Below are positions 16,360 to 25,325 of a DNA stretch of 64,000 nucleotides, one piece after another; the stretch's first letter is position 1, and the number at the start of each line of letters is the position of its first letter. The translations under genes and the position numbers were made by a program. The notes beneath the pieces are model-generated. The model did not search any database and was not told where the DNA came from. It was given only the letters and a program-made list of their open reading frames with translations. The stretch comes from Megamonas sp. UBA1796. GTDB lineage: Bacteria; Bacillota; Negativicutes; Selenomonadales; Selenomonadaceae. The DNA is taken from the NCBI GenBank assembly GCA_002319795.1, contig DCFU01000031.1, forward strand, positions 261,453-325,452. The letters are read 5' to 3'.

Positions 16360-17034
16360 ATGTACGAAGAAGCGTTTGATAGTGTATCTCAGGAGGAAAT
16401 GCGCGATTATTTTTGTGGCTGGCTGGCTTGTCAGGGAATAGAAAGAAGCTATGAGAAGAATCAGTTCATCACGATAGACGGGCAGTCTTTTGGCATTGTT
16501 ACGAAAGGCTGTGTTGCTAAAAGTATCGTAAGTGCACAGGGAAAAGAAAAATTGCTCTATTTGCTTCGGCCAGGAGAGATCTTTGGGGAAATGAATCTTG
16601 TTGGCGGCGGCGCTTTGAACTATATGGTCAAAGCAAAAGAAGCGTCAGCGATATCATTTGTCAGTCAAAAGATACTGAAGCAGGAAATAATAAAAAATCC
16701 AGAAGCTTATCTTTATATTATCCATAGTATTACAAGAAAATTTCGCATTGTGCTCCTGCAATCGACCAACAGCCTCTTCAATGATTCCCGAGGGAAAATT
16801 GCTGAGGCGTTGCTGCGGCTCGCGGCTTGTTCGGAACCGCAGGGCGGCGCTGCGTCAATCATTACGGCGCATCTCACCCAGAATGAACTGGCACAGAATA
16901 TCGGGTGTTCACGTATCACGGTTACGCGTGTACTGAATGAGTTCAAAAAAGAGCATTTGATCCGCCTGCATGACAAAAAAATTGTAATTCTCGATATTGA
17001 AGCTCTTGTGGCCTTTACTGACAGGATACAATGA
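16360..17034 (+). CDS. Crp/Fnr-family transcriptional regulator
   Basis: 224 residues from ATG 16360, behind AAGGAGTG. The N-terminal cyclic-nucleotide-type beta-barrel includes LLYLLRPGEIFGEMNLVGGG. A dimer helix follows, then a winged HTH with TQNELAQNIGCSRITVTRVLNEFKKE as the recognition region. There is no N-terminal FNR-type four-cysteine FeS motif, so the signal is probably a small molecule. The DUF969-DUF979-pcp genes start 58 bases downstream on the same strand, so it may be their activator. That target is inferred from position only. Confidence 0.88.
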   Translation: MYEEAFDSVSQEEMRDYFCGWLACQGIERSYEKNQFITIDGQSFGIVTKGCVAKSIVSAQGKEKLLYLLRPGEIFGEMNLVGGGALNYMVKAKEASAISFVSQKILKQEIIKNPEAYLYIIHSITRKFRIVLLQSTNSLFNDSRGKIAEALLRLAACSEPQGGAASIITAHLTQNELAQNIGCSRITVTRVLNEFKKEHLIRLHDKKIVILDIEALVAFTDRIQ

Positions 17035-17092
17035 CCCGTATTCTTATCTGCGATACGAAATCATTCTATAAATATTAAGGAGGAATTGTTTT

Positions 17093-17797
17093 TTGATTAA
17101 GCTGATTGGTATTTTGATTGTCATCCTGGGACTGGCCTTCCGTTTTAATTCCCTGCTGGTAGTCATAGTGGCAGGGTTTGCTACTGGTTTTGCCGGAGGA
17201 ATGAGCCCTGTTGAGATATTGGATGTCATTGGCAGTGCGTTTGTTACGAACCGCTATATGTCATTGTTTATTCTTATCCTTCCGGTTATCGGGCTGCTGG
17301 AACGCTATGGCCTGAGAGAACAGGCGGGAAGATTTATTCGTAGCTTCAAGGGAACGACTGCAGGGCGGATTATGATCATTTATATGCTTTTCCGTCAGAT
17401 TACCGTTGGTTTGGGAATGATGCTGGGAGGACATCCAAGCTTTATTCGGCCGATTGTTTCACCTATGGCAGAAGCTGCTGTGGCAAAGGGACGTCCGATG
17501 CCGCAAAAAGTAGTTGATGAGGTCCGCGGTTTTGCGGCTTCAGCAGACAACTACGGCAATTTCTATGGGCAGTTGATTTTTCTCGCTGCTGGTGGCCTTC
17601 TCCTCATAAAGGGCGTCATGGAACAAGCTGGCTATGAAGTAAGCCTTACGACTATGGCTGTATATGCAATCCCTACAGCCGTCATTGCGCTGCTCATTGC
17701 GGCAGTTCAATACCATTTGTTTGATTGCCGTATGGAGCGTCTTATGCAGGAAAGTACACAGCAGGATGGGGTACATGAAGGGAGAAATGTACAATGA
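17093..17797 (+). CDS. DUF969 membrane protein (transporter half with DUF979)
   Basis: 234 residues, about six membrane helices. It starts at TTG 17093 after AAGGAGGA (17077-17083 region). The sequence LFILILPVIGLLERYGLREQA and the GGHPSFIRPIVSPMAEAAV segment match DUF969. In Firmicutes, DUF969 and DUF979 are adjacent and often sit beside pyrrolidone-carboxylate peptidase, as here, so the pair is thought to transport pyroglutamate or its peptides. The protein overlaps the next gene by 4 bases. Transport is inferred; no mechanism is known. Confidence 0.85.
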   Translation: MIKLIGILIVILGLAFRFNSLLVVIVAGFATGFAGGMSPVEILDVIGSAFVTNRYMSLFILILPVIGLLERYGLREQAGRFIRSFKGTTAGRIMIIYMLFRQITVGLGMMLGGHPSFIRPIVSPMAEAAVAKGRPMPQKVVDEVRGFAASADNYGNFYGQLIFLAAGGLLLIKGVMEQAGYEVSLTTMAVYAIPTAVIALLIAAVQYHLFDCRMERLMQESTQQDGVHEGRNVQ

Positions 17798-18708
17798 TGA
17801 TAACACTGGAGCATATGTATTATCTGACGGGAGCCCTGTTATTTATTTTCAGTGTGTATACGGTTTTTGACAAACGGCATCGGGCAAAATATGGCACCGC
17901 TTTCTTTTGGTTCCTTTATAGCATTACATTTGTTTTTGGCAAGGTGATTCCTGCTTGGATTATCGGGCTTATGGTCGTTTGTATGGCTATCGTTGCGAGC
18001 CTTAAATGGACGGGAAGGGGCTCATATAAAGAATCTTCCGGGGAAGAAAAGGCAGTGGCGGCGGAGAAGTTCGGCAACCGTCTTTTCCTGCCAGCTTTGT
18101 TGGTACCAATTGTTATTTTTTTGGTTGCCGGATTCACTAAACTTGGTGCACTTGTCGGTTTAGGTATGGGTGCTGTTGTCGGGCTTGCTGTAGCATTGTA
18201 CATGACGCGCGAATCGCTTGGTACAGCAGCCAATGAAGGCCGACGTCTGATTGATGCTATCGGCTGGGCGGTAATTCTTTCGCAGTTTCTTGCCGCCCTC
18301 GGCGCATTATTTGACAAGGCTGGTGTGGGCAAGGTCGTCGCTGAGATGGTAGCAACTATTGTGCCTACGGATAGTACTTTAGCAGTTGTAATCGCTTATT
18401 GTGTCGGAATGGCACTTTTTACGATGATCATGGGAAATGCCTTTGCTGCCTTCGCTGTTATTACCACGGGCATCGGCATACCGCTTGTAGTACGGCTGCA
18501 TGGCGCGGATCCGGCCATTGCCGGAGTACTCGCAATGTTGTCAGGATACTGTGGAACTTTGATGACACCGATGGCGGCTAATTTTAACGTTGTGCCGGCA
18601 GCTTTGCTTGAAATGAAGGATCAATATGGTGTGATCAAAGCGCAGGTACCAGTGGCATTATCTTTGTTGATTATACAAATCATCCTTGTCTATTGTTTGG
18701 CATTTTAG
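17794..18708 (+). CDS. DUF979 membrane protein (transporter half with DUF969)
   Basis: 304 residues with eight or so hydrophobic helices, including ALVGLGMGAVVGLAVAL and a conserved GNAFAAFAVITTGIGIPLV segment. It matches DUF979, the constant partner of DUF969. The ATG overlaps the DUF969 stop (ATGATG...) and the stop lies 12 bases before pcp. The two proteins probably form one permease complex in the inner membrane. Confidence 0.85.
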   Translation: MMITLEHMYYLTGALLFIFSVYTVFDKRHRAKYGTAFFWFLYSITFVFGKVIPAWIIGLMVVCMAIVASLKWTGRGSYKESSGEEKAVAAEKFGNRLFLPALLVPIVIFLVAGFTKLGALVGLGMGAVVGLAVALYMTRESLGTAANEGRRLIDAIGWAVILSQFLAALGALFDKAGVGKVVAEMVATIVPTDSTLAVVIAYCVGMALFTMIMGNAFAAFAVITTGIGIPLVVRLHGADPAIAGVLAMLSGYCGTLMTPMAANFNVVPAALLEMKDQYGVIKAQVPVALSLLIIQIILVYCLAF

Positions 18709-18720
18709 GAGGCATACGAT

Positions 18721-19365
18721 ATGAATGTTCTTATTACTGGTTTTGATCCATTTGGCGGGGAATCTGTCAATCCGGCGCTTGAGGCAATAAAGAAGCTGGA
18801 TGGTTGTATGGTTGCGGGAGCTAAGGTTCATACATGCGAAATTCCGACGATTCGCTGGAAGTCCATTATGGCGATCCGCAGGGCTATCCAGGAACTGGAT
18901 CCGGTACTTGTCATTGCGGTCGGGCAGGCTGGTGGGCGTATGGAAATTACGGTTGAACGCGTAGGCATCAATGTGGATGATTTTCGCATCAAGGATAATG
19001 AAGGAAATCAGCCGATTGATGAACGAATCGTACCAGATGGGCCGGCAGCCTATTGGTCGACGCTGCCTATAAAAAAAATAGTTTCGGCAGTGCGCAGCGC
19101 AGGGATTCCCTGTAGTTTGTCTAATACGGCAGGCACCTTTGTTTGCAACCATGTCTTTTATGGTCTCATGCATGAACTGTATAAAGAGGGGAATAAGCGC
19201 CGGGGCGGATTCATCCATATTCCTTATCTGCCGCAGCAGGCAGCCGGACTTGTGGGACAACCGAGCATGTCACTGGAACTTGTGATCAGGGGCATGAAGA
19301 AGGCGATTGAAACGGCACTCCTGCAGACAAGAGATGAAAAAATCACCGAAGGAAAGATCTGCTGA
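18721..19365 (+). CDS. pcp: Pyroglutamyl-peptidase I
   Basis: 214 residues, the normal size for this cysteine peptidase of family C15. The catalytic triad is visible: Glu79 in ITVERVGIN, Cys142 in NTAGTFVCNH and His166 in FIHIPYLP. The N-terminal VLITGFDPFGG motif is also diagnostic. It removes N-terminal pyroglutamate from peptides in the cytoplasm. With DUF969/DUF979 it forms a compact three-gene operon for taking up and using pyroglutamyl compounds, possibly under the Crp/Fnr-type regulator upstream. The ribosome site AGGAGG lies 8 bases before the ATG. Confidence 0.96.
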   Translation: MNVLITGFDPFGGESVNPALEAIKKLDGCMVAGAKVHTCEIPTIRWKSIMAIRRAIQELDPVLVIAVGQAGGRMEITVERVGINVDDFRIKDNEGNQPIDERIVPDGPAAYWSTLPIKKIVSAVRSAGIPCSLSNTAGTFVCNHVFYGLMHELYKEGNKRRGGFIHIPYLPQQAAGLVGQPSMSLELVIRGMKKAIETALLQTRDEKITEGKIC

Positions 19366-19460
19366 AGAAAAAATTGCATTTTATATGGAAAAAAACAGCT
19401 CCTGTTTATGATATACTATCTAGACAGGAACTATTTTTTTGCAATAGGGAGGCGTGGAAA

Positions 19461-20120
19461 ATGTTAGAGGAACTCAAGGAACAGATCGTGGAATTTGCAC
19501 TGGCGGCTGAAACTATAGGGCTTTGCCGCCATCGCTCAGGAAATTTTAGTGTTCGTGATGAGAAAAGCGGGCTCATCTGTGTTACGCCTACGGGCGTGGA
19601 TCGGCGATTTATGCGTCCAGTAGATGTTGTGGTTATAAACGCACAGGCAGAGGTCATCGAAAGCATCATGGGACTTCGGCCGACGAGCGAGGCTCTCATG
19701 CATCTTGCGGCCTACGAAGCCCGGCCGGATGTCCATGCGGTTGTGCATACACATTCGAAATTCGCGCTGAGCTTTGCTGTACTTCGCAAACCTATTCCGG
19801 CTGTTGTGTCCGAGCTGGCTTATCTTGGCTGCAGCAAGGGACTCATTCCTGTAGCCGCTTATGGCCGGCAGGGCTCACAGAAACTTGCTGATTCTGTGCG
19901 TGCCCCGCTTTTAGGCGCTGATGCGCTGCTCCTGGCCAGTCATGGGGTGCTTACAGTAGACAAATATTCGTTGGAAGAAGCAGTACTCAAGGCGGCCTAT
20001 GTTGAGGAGATTGCCGAGGTCTATTATCATGCGCTCGCCATGAATGGAGGGAAGGAGCCACCGACGCTGCCGCTCGCAGATCTTAAGATGCAGTATCCGG
20101 AACAGATTGTGCAGGGATAA
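19461..20120 (+). CDS. Class II aldolase (fuculose-phosphate aldolase family)
   Basis: 219 residues from ATG 19461 behind GGGAGG; the in-frame codons upstream of it have no ribosome site. The zinc ligands His96 and His98 (VVHTHS) and a third His in ASHGVLT (~157) are present, as is the catalytic Glu77 in PTSEALMH. GNFSVRD and TPTGVD match the phosphate-binding part. Members cleave ketose-1-phosphates such as fuculose- or rhamnulose-phosphate, or act as methylthioribulose-phosphate dehydratase. No kinase or isomerase gene is next to it, so the substrate is open. A probable extended -10 box (TGATATACT) lies about 50 bases upstream. Confidence 0.85.
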   Translation: MLEELKEQIVEFALAAETIGLCRHRSGNFSVRDEKSGLICVTPTGVDRRFMRPVDVVVINAQAEVIESIMGLRPTSEALMHLAAYEARPDVHAVVHTHSKFALSFAVLRKPIPAVVSELAYLGCSKGLIPVAAYGRQGSQKLADSVRAPLLGADALLLASHGVLTVDKYSLEEAVLKAAYVEEIAEVYYHALAMNGGKEPPTLPLADLKMQYPEQIVQG

Positions 20121-20127
20121 AAGGCAA

Positions 20128-20156
20128 TTGGATGATCTTTACTTTTATGGTATTAT
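20128..20156 (+). promoter_or_regulatory. Promoter of the phosphohexomutase gene
   Basis: TTGGAT, 17 bases, TATTAT with TG in front of the -10 spacer base, 47 bases before ATG 20203. Confidence 0.6.
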
Positions 20157-20202
20157 AGAAAGAAACAGGCTGTTCATATATTCGCATAGAGGAGGCTAAG
20201 GA

Positions 20203-21714
20203 ATGATTTCAGAACAAAATATCATGAAGCTGCAAAATGGCAGTGATGTACGTGGTGTGGCTATGGACGGAGTGGAAGGCGAGCCGGTGACATTGTTTCC
20301 GGATGCGGTCAATCGTATTGCGGCGGGCTTTGTGCGATTTCTTATGCAGAAAACAGGAAAAAAATCTTCGGAGCTTAAAATTGCGATTGGGCATGATTCA
20401 CGTTTGTCGGCAAAATTCCTTAAACGGGAGCTGGTGTGGGCGCTTACAGCAGAGGGAACGGAGGTCGTGGACTGCGGGCTGGCTTCGACACCAGCCATGT
20501 TTATGGCAATTGTATTTGAGGAGATAGGTATGGATGGGTCCATCATGATTACGGCAAGCCATTTGCCGTATAATCGTAATGGACTGAAGTTTTTTATGCG
20601 GGCTGGCGGGCTGGAGAAGGCGGATATTACGACTGTGCTGCGTGAGGCGGCGCATATACCCGTACGGAGATTCAGCAGTTCGAATGTAAAGACTTTACCG
20701 CTTATCGACATTTATGCGCAGCATCTTTGTGAGAAGATACGGCAAGGGATACAGGCCGAGGACTATGAACATCCACTTAAGGGGATGCACGTCGTAGTTG
20801 ATGCAGGCAATGGCAGTGGAGGATTTTTTGCTGCGAAAGTGCTTGCAGTGCTTGGCGCGGATACTTCTGGAAGTCTTTATCTGGAGCCGGATGGACGGTT
20901 CCCAAACCATGTACCGAATCCGGAAGATCCCGAGGCTATGGAGGCTATCCGAGGTGCGGTACTCAATAATAAGGCGGATTTGGGCCTTATATTCGATACA
21001 GATGTTGATCGTATGAGTGCTGTGCTGCCAGATGGGAAGGAAATCAGTCGCAATGCGCTTATTGCGATGATGGCGGCTATTCTTGCACCGGATTATCCGG
21101 GCAGTACAATCATAACAGATTCGGTTACTTCGGATGAGCTTACAGTTTTTCTTGAGGGTGAGCTTGGGCTTAAGCATCACCGCTATATGCGCGGCTACAA
21201 GAACGTTATTGATGAGTGTATACGCATGAACCATGCCGGCACGGTTTCACCGCTGGCAATCGAGACATCGGGGCATGGCGCGCTGCGTGAGAACTACTAT
21301 CTTGATGATGGTGCTTATCTTGCCGTGAAGCTGCTTATTGCGGCTGCGACAGCAAAGCGCGAGGGGAAAGAACTGGGCGCGCTTATTGCGAAATTAGGAT
21401 ATCCGGCAGAGGGCCGCGAATACCGCATGAAGATATTGCATGAGGATGATTTCAGAGGCTATGGGCAGGAGGTGCTCCGACATTTCGCCCAGCGCGCGAA
21501 GGATGTGGGTATCAGGATCGCAGAGCCGTCTTATGAAGGGGTACGTCTGGTATTCCCGAGTGGCTGGGCGTTGCTGCGCATGTCCTTGCATGATCCCAAT
21601 ATGCCGCTTAATATCGAAAGCAGGAACAAGGGTGGCTGTGACGAGATTGTCTCTAAGGTCCGCGAGTTGCTGGCAGGTTTTGATGCGCTTGATTTGGGTG
21701 TGTTTGACCGATAA
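20203..21714 (+). CDS. Phosphomannomutase/phosphoglucomutase
   Basis: 503 residues with the four-domain alpha-D-phosphohexomutase layout. The phosphoserine is Ser119 in ITASHLPYNRNG. The metal loop DTDVDRM is near residue 266. The sugar-binding loop ETSGHGALRENYYLDDG is near 350, and the phosphate loop NIESRNKGG lies near the end. It interconverts hexose 1- and 6-phosphates for envelope polysaccharides. ASH-LPYN rather than the usual ASHNPxxxN is a feature of the longer plant-like/Firmicute branch and leaves mannose versus glucose preference undecided. GAGGAGG precedes the start; a terminator follows. Confidence 0.88.
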   Translation: MISEQNIMKLQNGSDVRGVAMDGVEGEPVTLFPDAVNRIAAGFVRFLMQKTGKKSSELKIAIGHDSRLSAKFLKRELVWALTAEGTEVVDCGLASTPAMFMAIVFEEIGMDGSIMITASHLPYNRNGLKFFMRAGGLEKADITTVLREAAHIPVRRFSSSNVKTLPLIDIYAQHLCEKIRQGIQAEDYEHPLKGMHVVVDAGNGSGGFFAAKVLAVLGADTSGSLYLEPDGRFPNHVPNPEDPEAMEAIRGAVLNNKADLGLIFDTDVDRMSAVLPDGKEISRNALIAMMAAILAPDYPGSTIITDSVTSDELTVFLEGELGLKHHRYMRGYKNVIDECIRMNHAGTVSPLAIETSGHGALRENYYLDDGAYLAVKLLIAAATAKREGKELGALIAKLGYPAEGREYRMKILHEDDFRGYGQEVLRHFAQRAKDVGIRIAEPSYEGVRLVFPSGWALLRMSLHDPNMPLNIESRNKGGCDEIVSKVRELLAGFDALDLGVFDR

Positions 21715-21727
21715 ACATTCTCTTTTC

Positions 21728-21788
21728 AAAGCTCTCTTTGGATGGAAGGCTGAAATCATGCAGTCTGCTGTTTCAGAGAGAGCTTTTT
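21728..21788 (+). terminator. Terminator after the phosphohexomutase gene
   Basis: AAAGCTCTCT (21728-21737) pairs with AGAGAGCTTT (21777-21786), followed by T. The loop is long (about 39 bases) and may hold an inner stem. Confidence 0.7.
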
Positions 21789-21823
21789 ATGTTATAATAT
21801 CAGATAAGGTTTACTTTGAGGTT

Positions 21824-21852
21824 TTGCAGGAAGGCGGCTTTCATGATAAAAT
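21824..21852 (+). promoter_or_regulatory. Promoter of the yybS-gdpP-rplI-lon-dnaB block
   Basis: TTGCAG, 17 bases, TAAAAT, 33 bases before ATG 21885. It could also drive only yybS. Confidence 0.5.
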
Positions 21853-21884
21853 ATTATATGGTATGTGATTGAAAGGGTGAAGAA

Positions 21885-22853
21885 ATGATTAATCATAAGA
21901 TAACGCCAATGACGGAGAGTGCGATGCTTTCTGTCATTACGGTCATCATGGCGCTTTGTGCTGCGTATGTACCAGTGCTGGGCAATATAGCGGCACTTCT
22001 TTGGCCGTTGCCTATCGTGGTGTTGGTAGTGCGGCATGGACTGCGCTGGGGTATCATGGCTGTAGCCGTATCGGGGGCGGTCATGACGGCTTTGCTGGGA
22101 CCGGCATTTTCCGTGGTTACGATCATGACCTTTGCCTTTGTCGGACTTGCGCTGGGAATAGGTTACCGGCAGCAGTGGGCGGCAGCAAAATGTTTTATGG
22201 CAGTTCTGCTCGTATCAGCAATTTCGACGATTGCTGCATTTGCCTTTGGTTTCGTGATTACGGGCGTGGATCCTACATCTGTGTTTTCAACGGATAAGAT
22301 GGAGGAGGCATTCAATGACACAATATCGCTCTATGAGGGCATGGGCCAGGATACTACTGAGCTCATGGGGCGTAAGGATATTCTGATGCAGGCAATGGCG
22401 ATGATACACGTATTGCTCCCCTCCATGGTCCTCGCAGCAGCTGCGCTGGTCGCAGCATTGAATTTTTTCGTAAGTGGTCGTGTACTGCGACGTCTGGGCT
22501 ATGTGGTGCCGACATTCCCACCTTTTGCGGAGTGGCATTTGCCACAGGCATTCGTTTATTTGCTTGGGTTTTCGCTTGTGGGGTTGTACTGGGGCGGCAC
22601 ACGTCAAATTGAATTGTTATCCAACATATCCCTGAATGCGGATATGATTGCAAATTTTGCAGGCTTTGTACAGGGAACATCTCTTTTGTACTGTATTCTG
22701 CAGCATTTTCATACATCAAAGACGATGACAATCGTTATTCTGCTCGTAGCATTTTTTATTTGTTATCAGATTGTGGCTTTTACGGGTCTTTTTGACATGA
22801 TTTTTGACTATCGCCGGCGGTTTAGAAATCGCAGCGGCGATAGCTTGAAATGA
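21885..22853 (+). CDS. yybS: YybS-family membrane protein (DUF2232)
   Basis: 322 residues with about eight membrane helices and a soluble loop around 130-170 (STDKMEEAFNDTISLYEGM). The DUF2232 assignment rests on overall pattern and on position: in Firmicutes yybS sits just before gdpP and rplI, as here. Function is not established; a transporter-like fold has been suggested for the family. The stop is 10 bases before the gdpP start. Confidence 0.8.
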   Translation: MINHKITPMTESAMLSVITVIMALCAAYVPVLGNIAALLWPLPIVVLVVRHGLRWGIMAVAVSGAVMTALLGPAFSVVTIMTFAFVGLALGIGYRQQWAAAKCFMAVLLVSAISTIAAFAFGFVITGVDPTSVFSTDKMEEAFNDTISLYEGMGQDTTELMGRKDILMQAMAMIHVLLPSMVLAAAALVAALNFFVSGRVLRRLGYVVPTFPPFAEWHLPQAFVYLLGFSLVGLYWGGTRQIELLSNISLNADMIANFAGFVQGTSLLYCILQHFHTSKTMTIVILLVAFFICYQIVAFTGLFDMIFDYRRRFRNRSGDSLK

Positions 22854-22863
22854 GGTGAGGTTC

Positions 22864-24846
22864 ATGCCTCGTAATTTATCTGCGTGGATTGATCTTTGTG
22901 TCCATCTTGCAGTCGTAGGCGTGCTGGTACTCGTGGTGTCTTATTATAATCAGTATGTGGGAGCTATAAGCTTTGTTATCTGGATCTGTATGATTTCTTT
23001 TGCGCGGGAACGTTGCCGTGACCGTCAGCAGGGATTTGATAACTATTGCAAGAATGTAGCGCGTAATCTTAATGAAGTCTCGAACTATGCCATTGAGCAC
23101 CTGCCACAGGCGGTGCTTATCATTGATACGGATGGACGGCTGCAATGGGCGAATTGTGTGTTGGAGGAACATCTGGGACATAAGCTGGAAAATGGCATGT
23201 CAATCAAGGATTTTTGGCCGGGCATCATTTATACACCAATCTGGGGGACCGCTGGTGAGTATGTTTTTGCGCATGAAGATAGATATTACAGGGTGTGGCA
23301 TCGTCCGGTATCGACGGCAGATGATCTGCATGGTCTCATGGCATTGTATGTACAGGATATTTCCGATTCCGAGCATCTGAAACGGAAGCATCAGCAGAGC
23401 CGGGCGGTTTTGCTGTACATACAAATCGATAACTACGATGAGGTGCTGCAGGGACTTACGGAAGCGGAACGTACGGCGCTGCTCTTTGAAGTCAACCGGC
23501 TGCTGGATGAGTGGATGCGGGGGATGGGTGGTTTCATGCGCCGTGTTACGGATGATCTGTATGTGGGCTTTATGGAACGGCATGTTCTGGATAAGGCACA
23601 GGCAGAGAATTTTGATATCCTTGACAGGGTGCGTGCGCTCCATAGTACGAACCGCCTGCCGGTAACGTTGAGCCTCGGCGTTGCTGTGGCGGATGAACAG
23701 ACGATGGATGAGCTGGGCAGGCAGGCGCAGGCAGGATTGGACCTTGCGCTTGGCCGTGGCGGCGACCAGGTCGCTGTGCAGATTGGCAGTAAGATGCAGT
23801 TCTATGGTGGTAAGGCCAAGGCGGTGGAAAAGCATACGCGTGTGAAAGCACGCGTCGTGGCACATGCCATCCGGGAAATCATGGAAGGTGCAGATGTTGT
23901 ATTTATCATGGGCCATCACAATGAAGACTTTGATTGCTTCGGAGCATCGCTTGGTGTAGCGAAAATGGCACGTCAGCTTGGCAAGACGGTGCATATTATC
24001 CTGAGCGATATGAATGAGGGCATCGACAGGTTTGCGGATTTATTGAAGAATAAGGAAGAATATAAGGGCCTTTTCATTGCGGAAGCGGATCTAAAGACGA
24101 TTACGGCACTCAATCCGGTCCTTTTTGTTATGGATACGCATATTCCTCATCTTGTGGCAGCACCACAGCTTTTGGAACGCATCAGCCAGCAGATCATTGT
24201 AATCGACCACCATCGGCGCAGTGAGCATTTCATACAGAATCCTTTGCTTGTGTATATCGAGCCCGCATCGAGCTCGACAAGTGAGCTCGTGACCGAGTTG
24301 CTCATGTATTTTGGCGATGATCTGGTGCTTACACGTCTCGATGCGACAGCACTTTATTCGGGAATCGTTGTCGATACCAAGAACTTTGCGGTACAGACGG
24401 GTGTCAGAACCTTTGATGCGGCGGCTTATCTGAGGCGGAGCGGGGCGGATCCCGTGCTGGTGCGGCATCTTTTCCGTACGGATTACGAGACGAATATTGC
24501 TTTATCCAAGGCCAAGGCCGGCGCGGAGCTTTATGAAGGCGGATTGATTATCACAACCTGTCCGGAGGTTATTCCAAATATCCAGACGATTGCCGCACAA
24601 GTAGCAGATTCTCTGCTGCGCATAGAGGGGGTACGCATGAGCCTGGTGATTTTTCAGCTGGCCTCGGATGTCGTGGGCATCAGTGCGCGCTCCACAGATG
24701 AAATCAATGTACAGGTCATTATGGAGAACTTTGGCGGCGGAGGACATCAGAATGTAGCAGGAGCACAGGTTAAAAACCGTCCACTGGCAGATGTACGGCA
24801 GGAGGCTGTGACGTTAAGCAAAAAATATATTGAGGAGAATGGTTGA
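22864..24846 (+). CDS. gdpP: Cyclic-di-AMP phosphodiesterase GdpP
   Basis: About 660 residues. Two membrane helices come first, then a PAS-like domain (LPQAVLIIDTDGRLQWAN), a degenerate GGDEF domain and C-terminal DHH and DHHA1 domains. The GGDEF signature is lost (RRVTDDLYVGF), as is normal in GdpP. The DHH catalytic motifs are GHHNEDFDCFGA, IDHHRRS and the DHHA1 motif GGGGHQNVAGA. It hydrolyses c-di-AMP at the membrane and so tunes osmotic and cell-wall homeostasis. I chose ATG 22864 inside the GAGGTGAGG context; GTG 22855 is an alternative adding three residues. Confidence 0.93.
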   Translation: MPRNLSAWIDLCVHLAVVGVLVLVVSYYNQYVGAISFVIWICMISFARERCRDRQQGFDNYCKNVARNLNEVSNYAIEHLPQAVLIIDTDGRLQWANCVLEEHLGHKLENGMSIKDFWPGIIYTPIWGTAGEYVFAHEDRYYRVWHRPVSTADDLHGLMALYVQDISDSEHLKRKHQQSRAVLLYIQIDNYDEVLQGLTEAERTALLFEVNRLLDEWMRGMGGFMRRVTDDLYVGFMERHVLDKAQAENFDILDRVRALHSTNRLPVTLSLGVAVADEQTMDELGRQAQAGLDLALGRGGDQVAVQIGSKMQFYGGKAKAVEKHTRVKARVVAHAIREIMEGADVVFIMGHHNEDFDCFGASLGVAKMARQLGKTVHIILSDMNEGIDRFADLLKNKEEYKGLFIAEADLKTITALNPVLFVMDTHIPHLVAAPQLLERISQQIIVIDHHRRSEHFIQNPLLVYIEPASSSTSELVTELLMYFGDDLVLTRLDATALYSGIVVDTKNFAVQTGVRTFDAAAYLRRSGADPVLVRHLFRTDYETNIALSKAKAGAELYEGGLIITTCPEVIPNIQTIAAQVADSLLRIEGVRMSLVIFQLASDVVGISARSTDEINVQVIMENFGGGGHQNVAGAQVKNRPLADVRQEAVTLSKKYIEENG

Positions 24847-24847
24847 T

Positions 24848-25294
24848 ATGAAGGTAATTTTACAGGAAAATATTAAGAAAGTAGGCACCAAGGGAGATAT
24901 CGTCGAGGTTTCCGAGGGATACGGCAGAAACTTTCTTTTGCCGAAAAAATATGCACTTGAGGCTACAGCGGAAAATCTTAATGTAGCTAAGGCAAAGGCA
25001 ACTTCCGCGGCACGTAAAAAGCAGCAGGCGACAGATGAAGCAAAACTCATGGCTGCGCAGCTTGCCAAGATAGAAGTTTCAATTCCGGTAAAGACAGGTG
25101 AGGGTGGCAGGCTCTTTGGTTCGGTTACGGGAAAGGATGTAGCCGAGAGCCTTAAAAAAGAGCATGGTATAGAAATTGACAAACGTAAGGTTTCTATTAA
25201 AAATGAAGTTGTCGGACTTGGTGTGTATGAAGCTGTCGTCAAGGTGCATCCGGAGATTACGAGTACAATCCGGGTTCATGTAGTAGCCGGTTGA
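24848..25294 (+). CDS. rplI: 50S ribosomal protein L9
   Basis: 148 residues from ATG 24848, one base after the gdpP stop, with GAGGAG upstream inside gdpP. The N-terminal rRNA-binding domain has the canonical MKVILQENIKKVGTKGDIV and VSEGYGRNFLLPKKYA. A long central helix joins it to the C-terminal domain (GGRLFGSVTGKDVAESL). Length is exactly typical. The gdpP-rplI pair is a conserved Firmicute arrangement. Confidence 0.98.
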   Translation: MKVILQENIKKVGTKGDIVEVSEGYGRNFLLPKKYALEATAENLNVAKAKATSAARKKQQATDEAKLMAAQLAKIEVSIPVKTGEGGRLFGSVTGKDVAESLKKEHGIEIDKRKVSIKNEVVGLGVYEAVVKVHPEITSTIRVHVVAG

Positions 25295-25325
25295 GCCGGA
25301 TTGAAAAATTTAGAAAGAGGATTAT

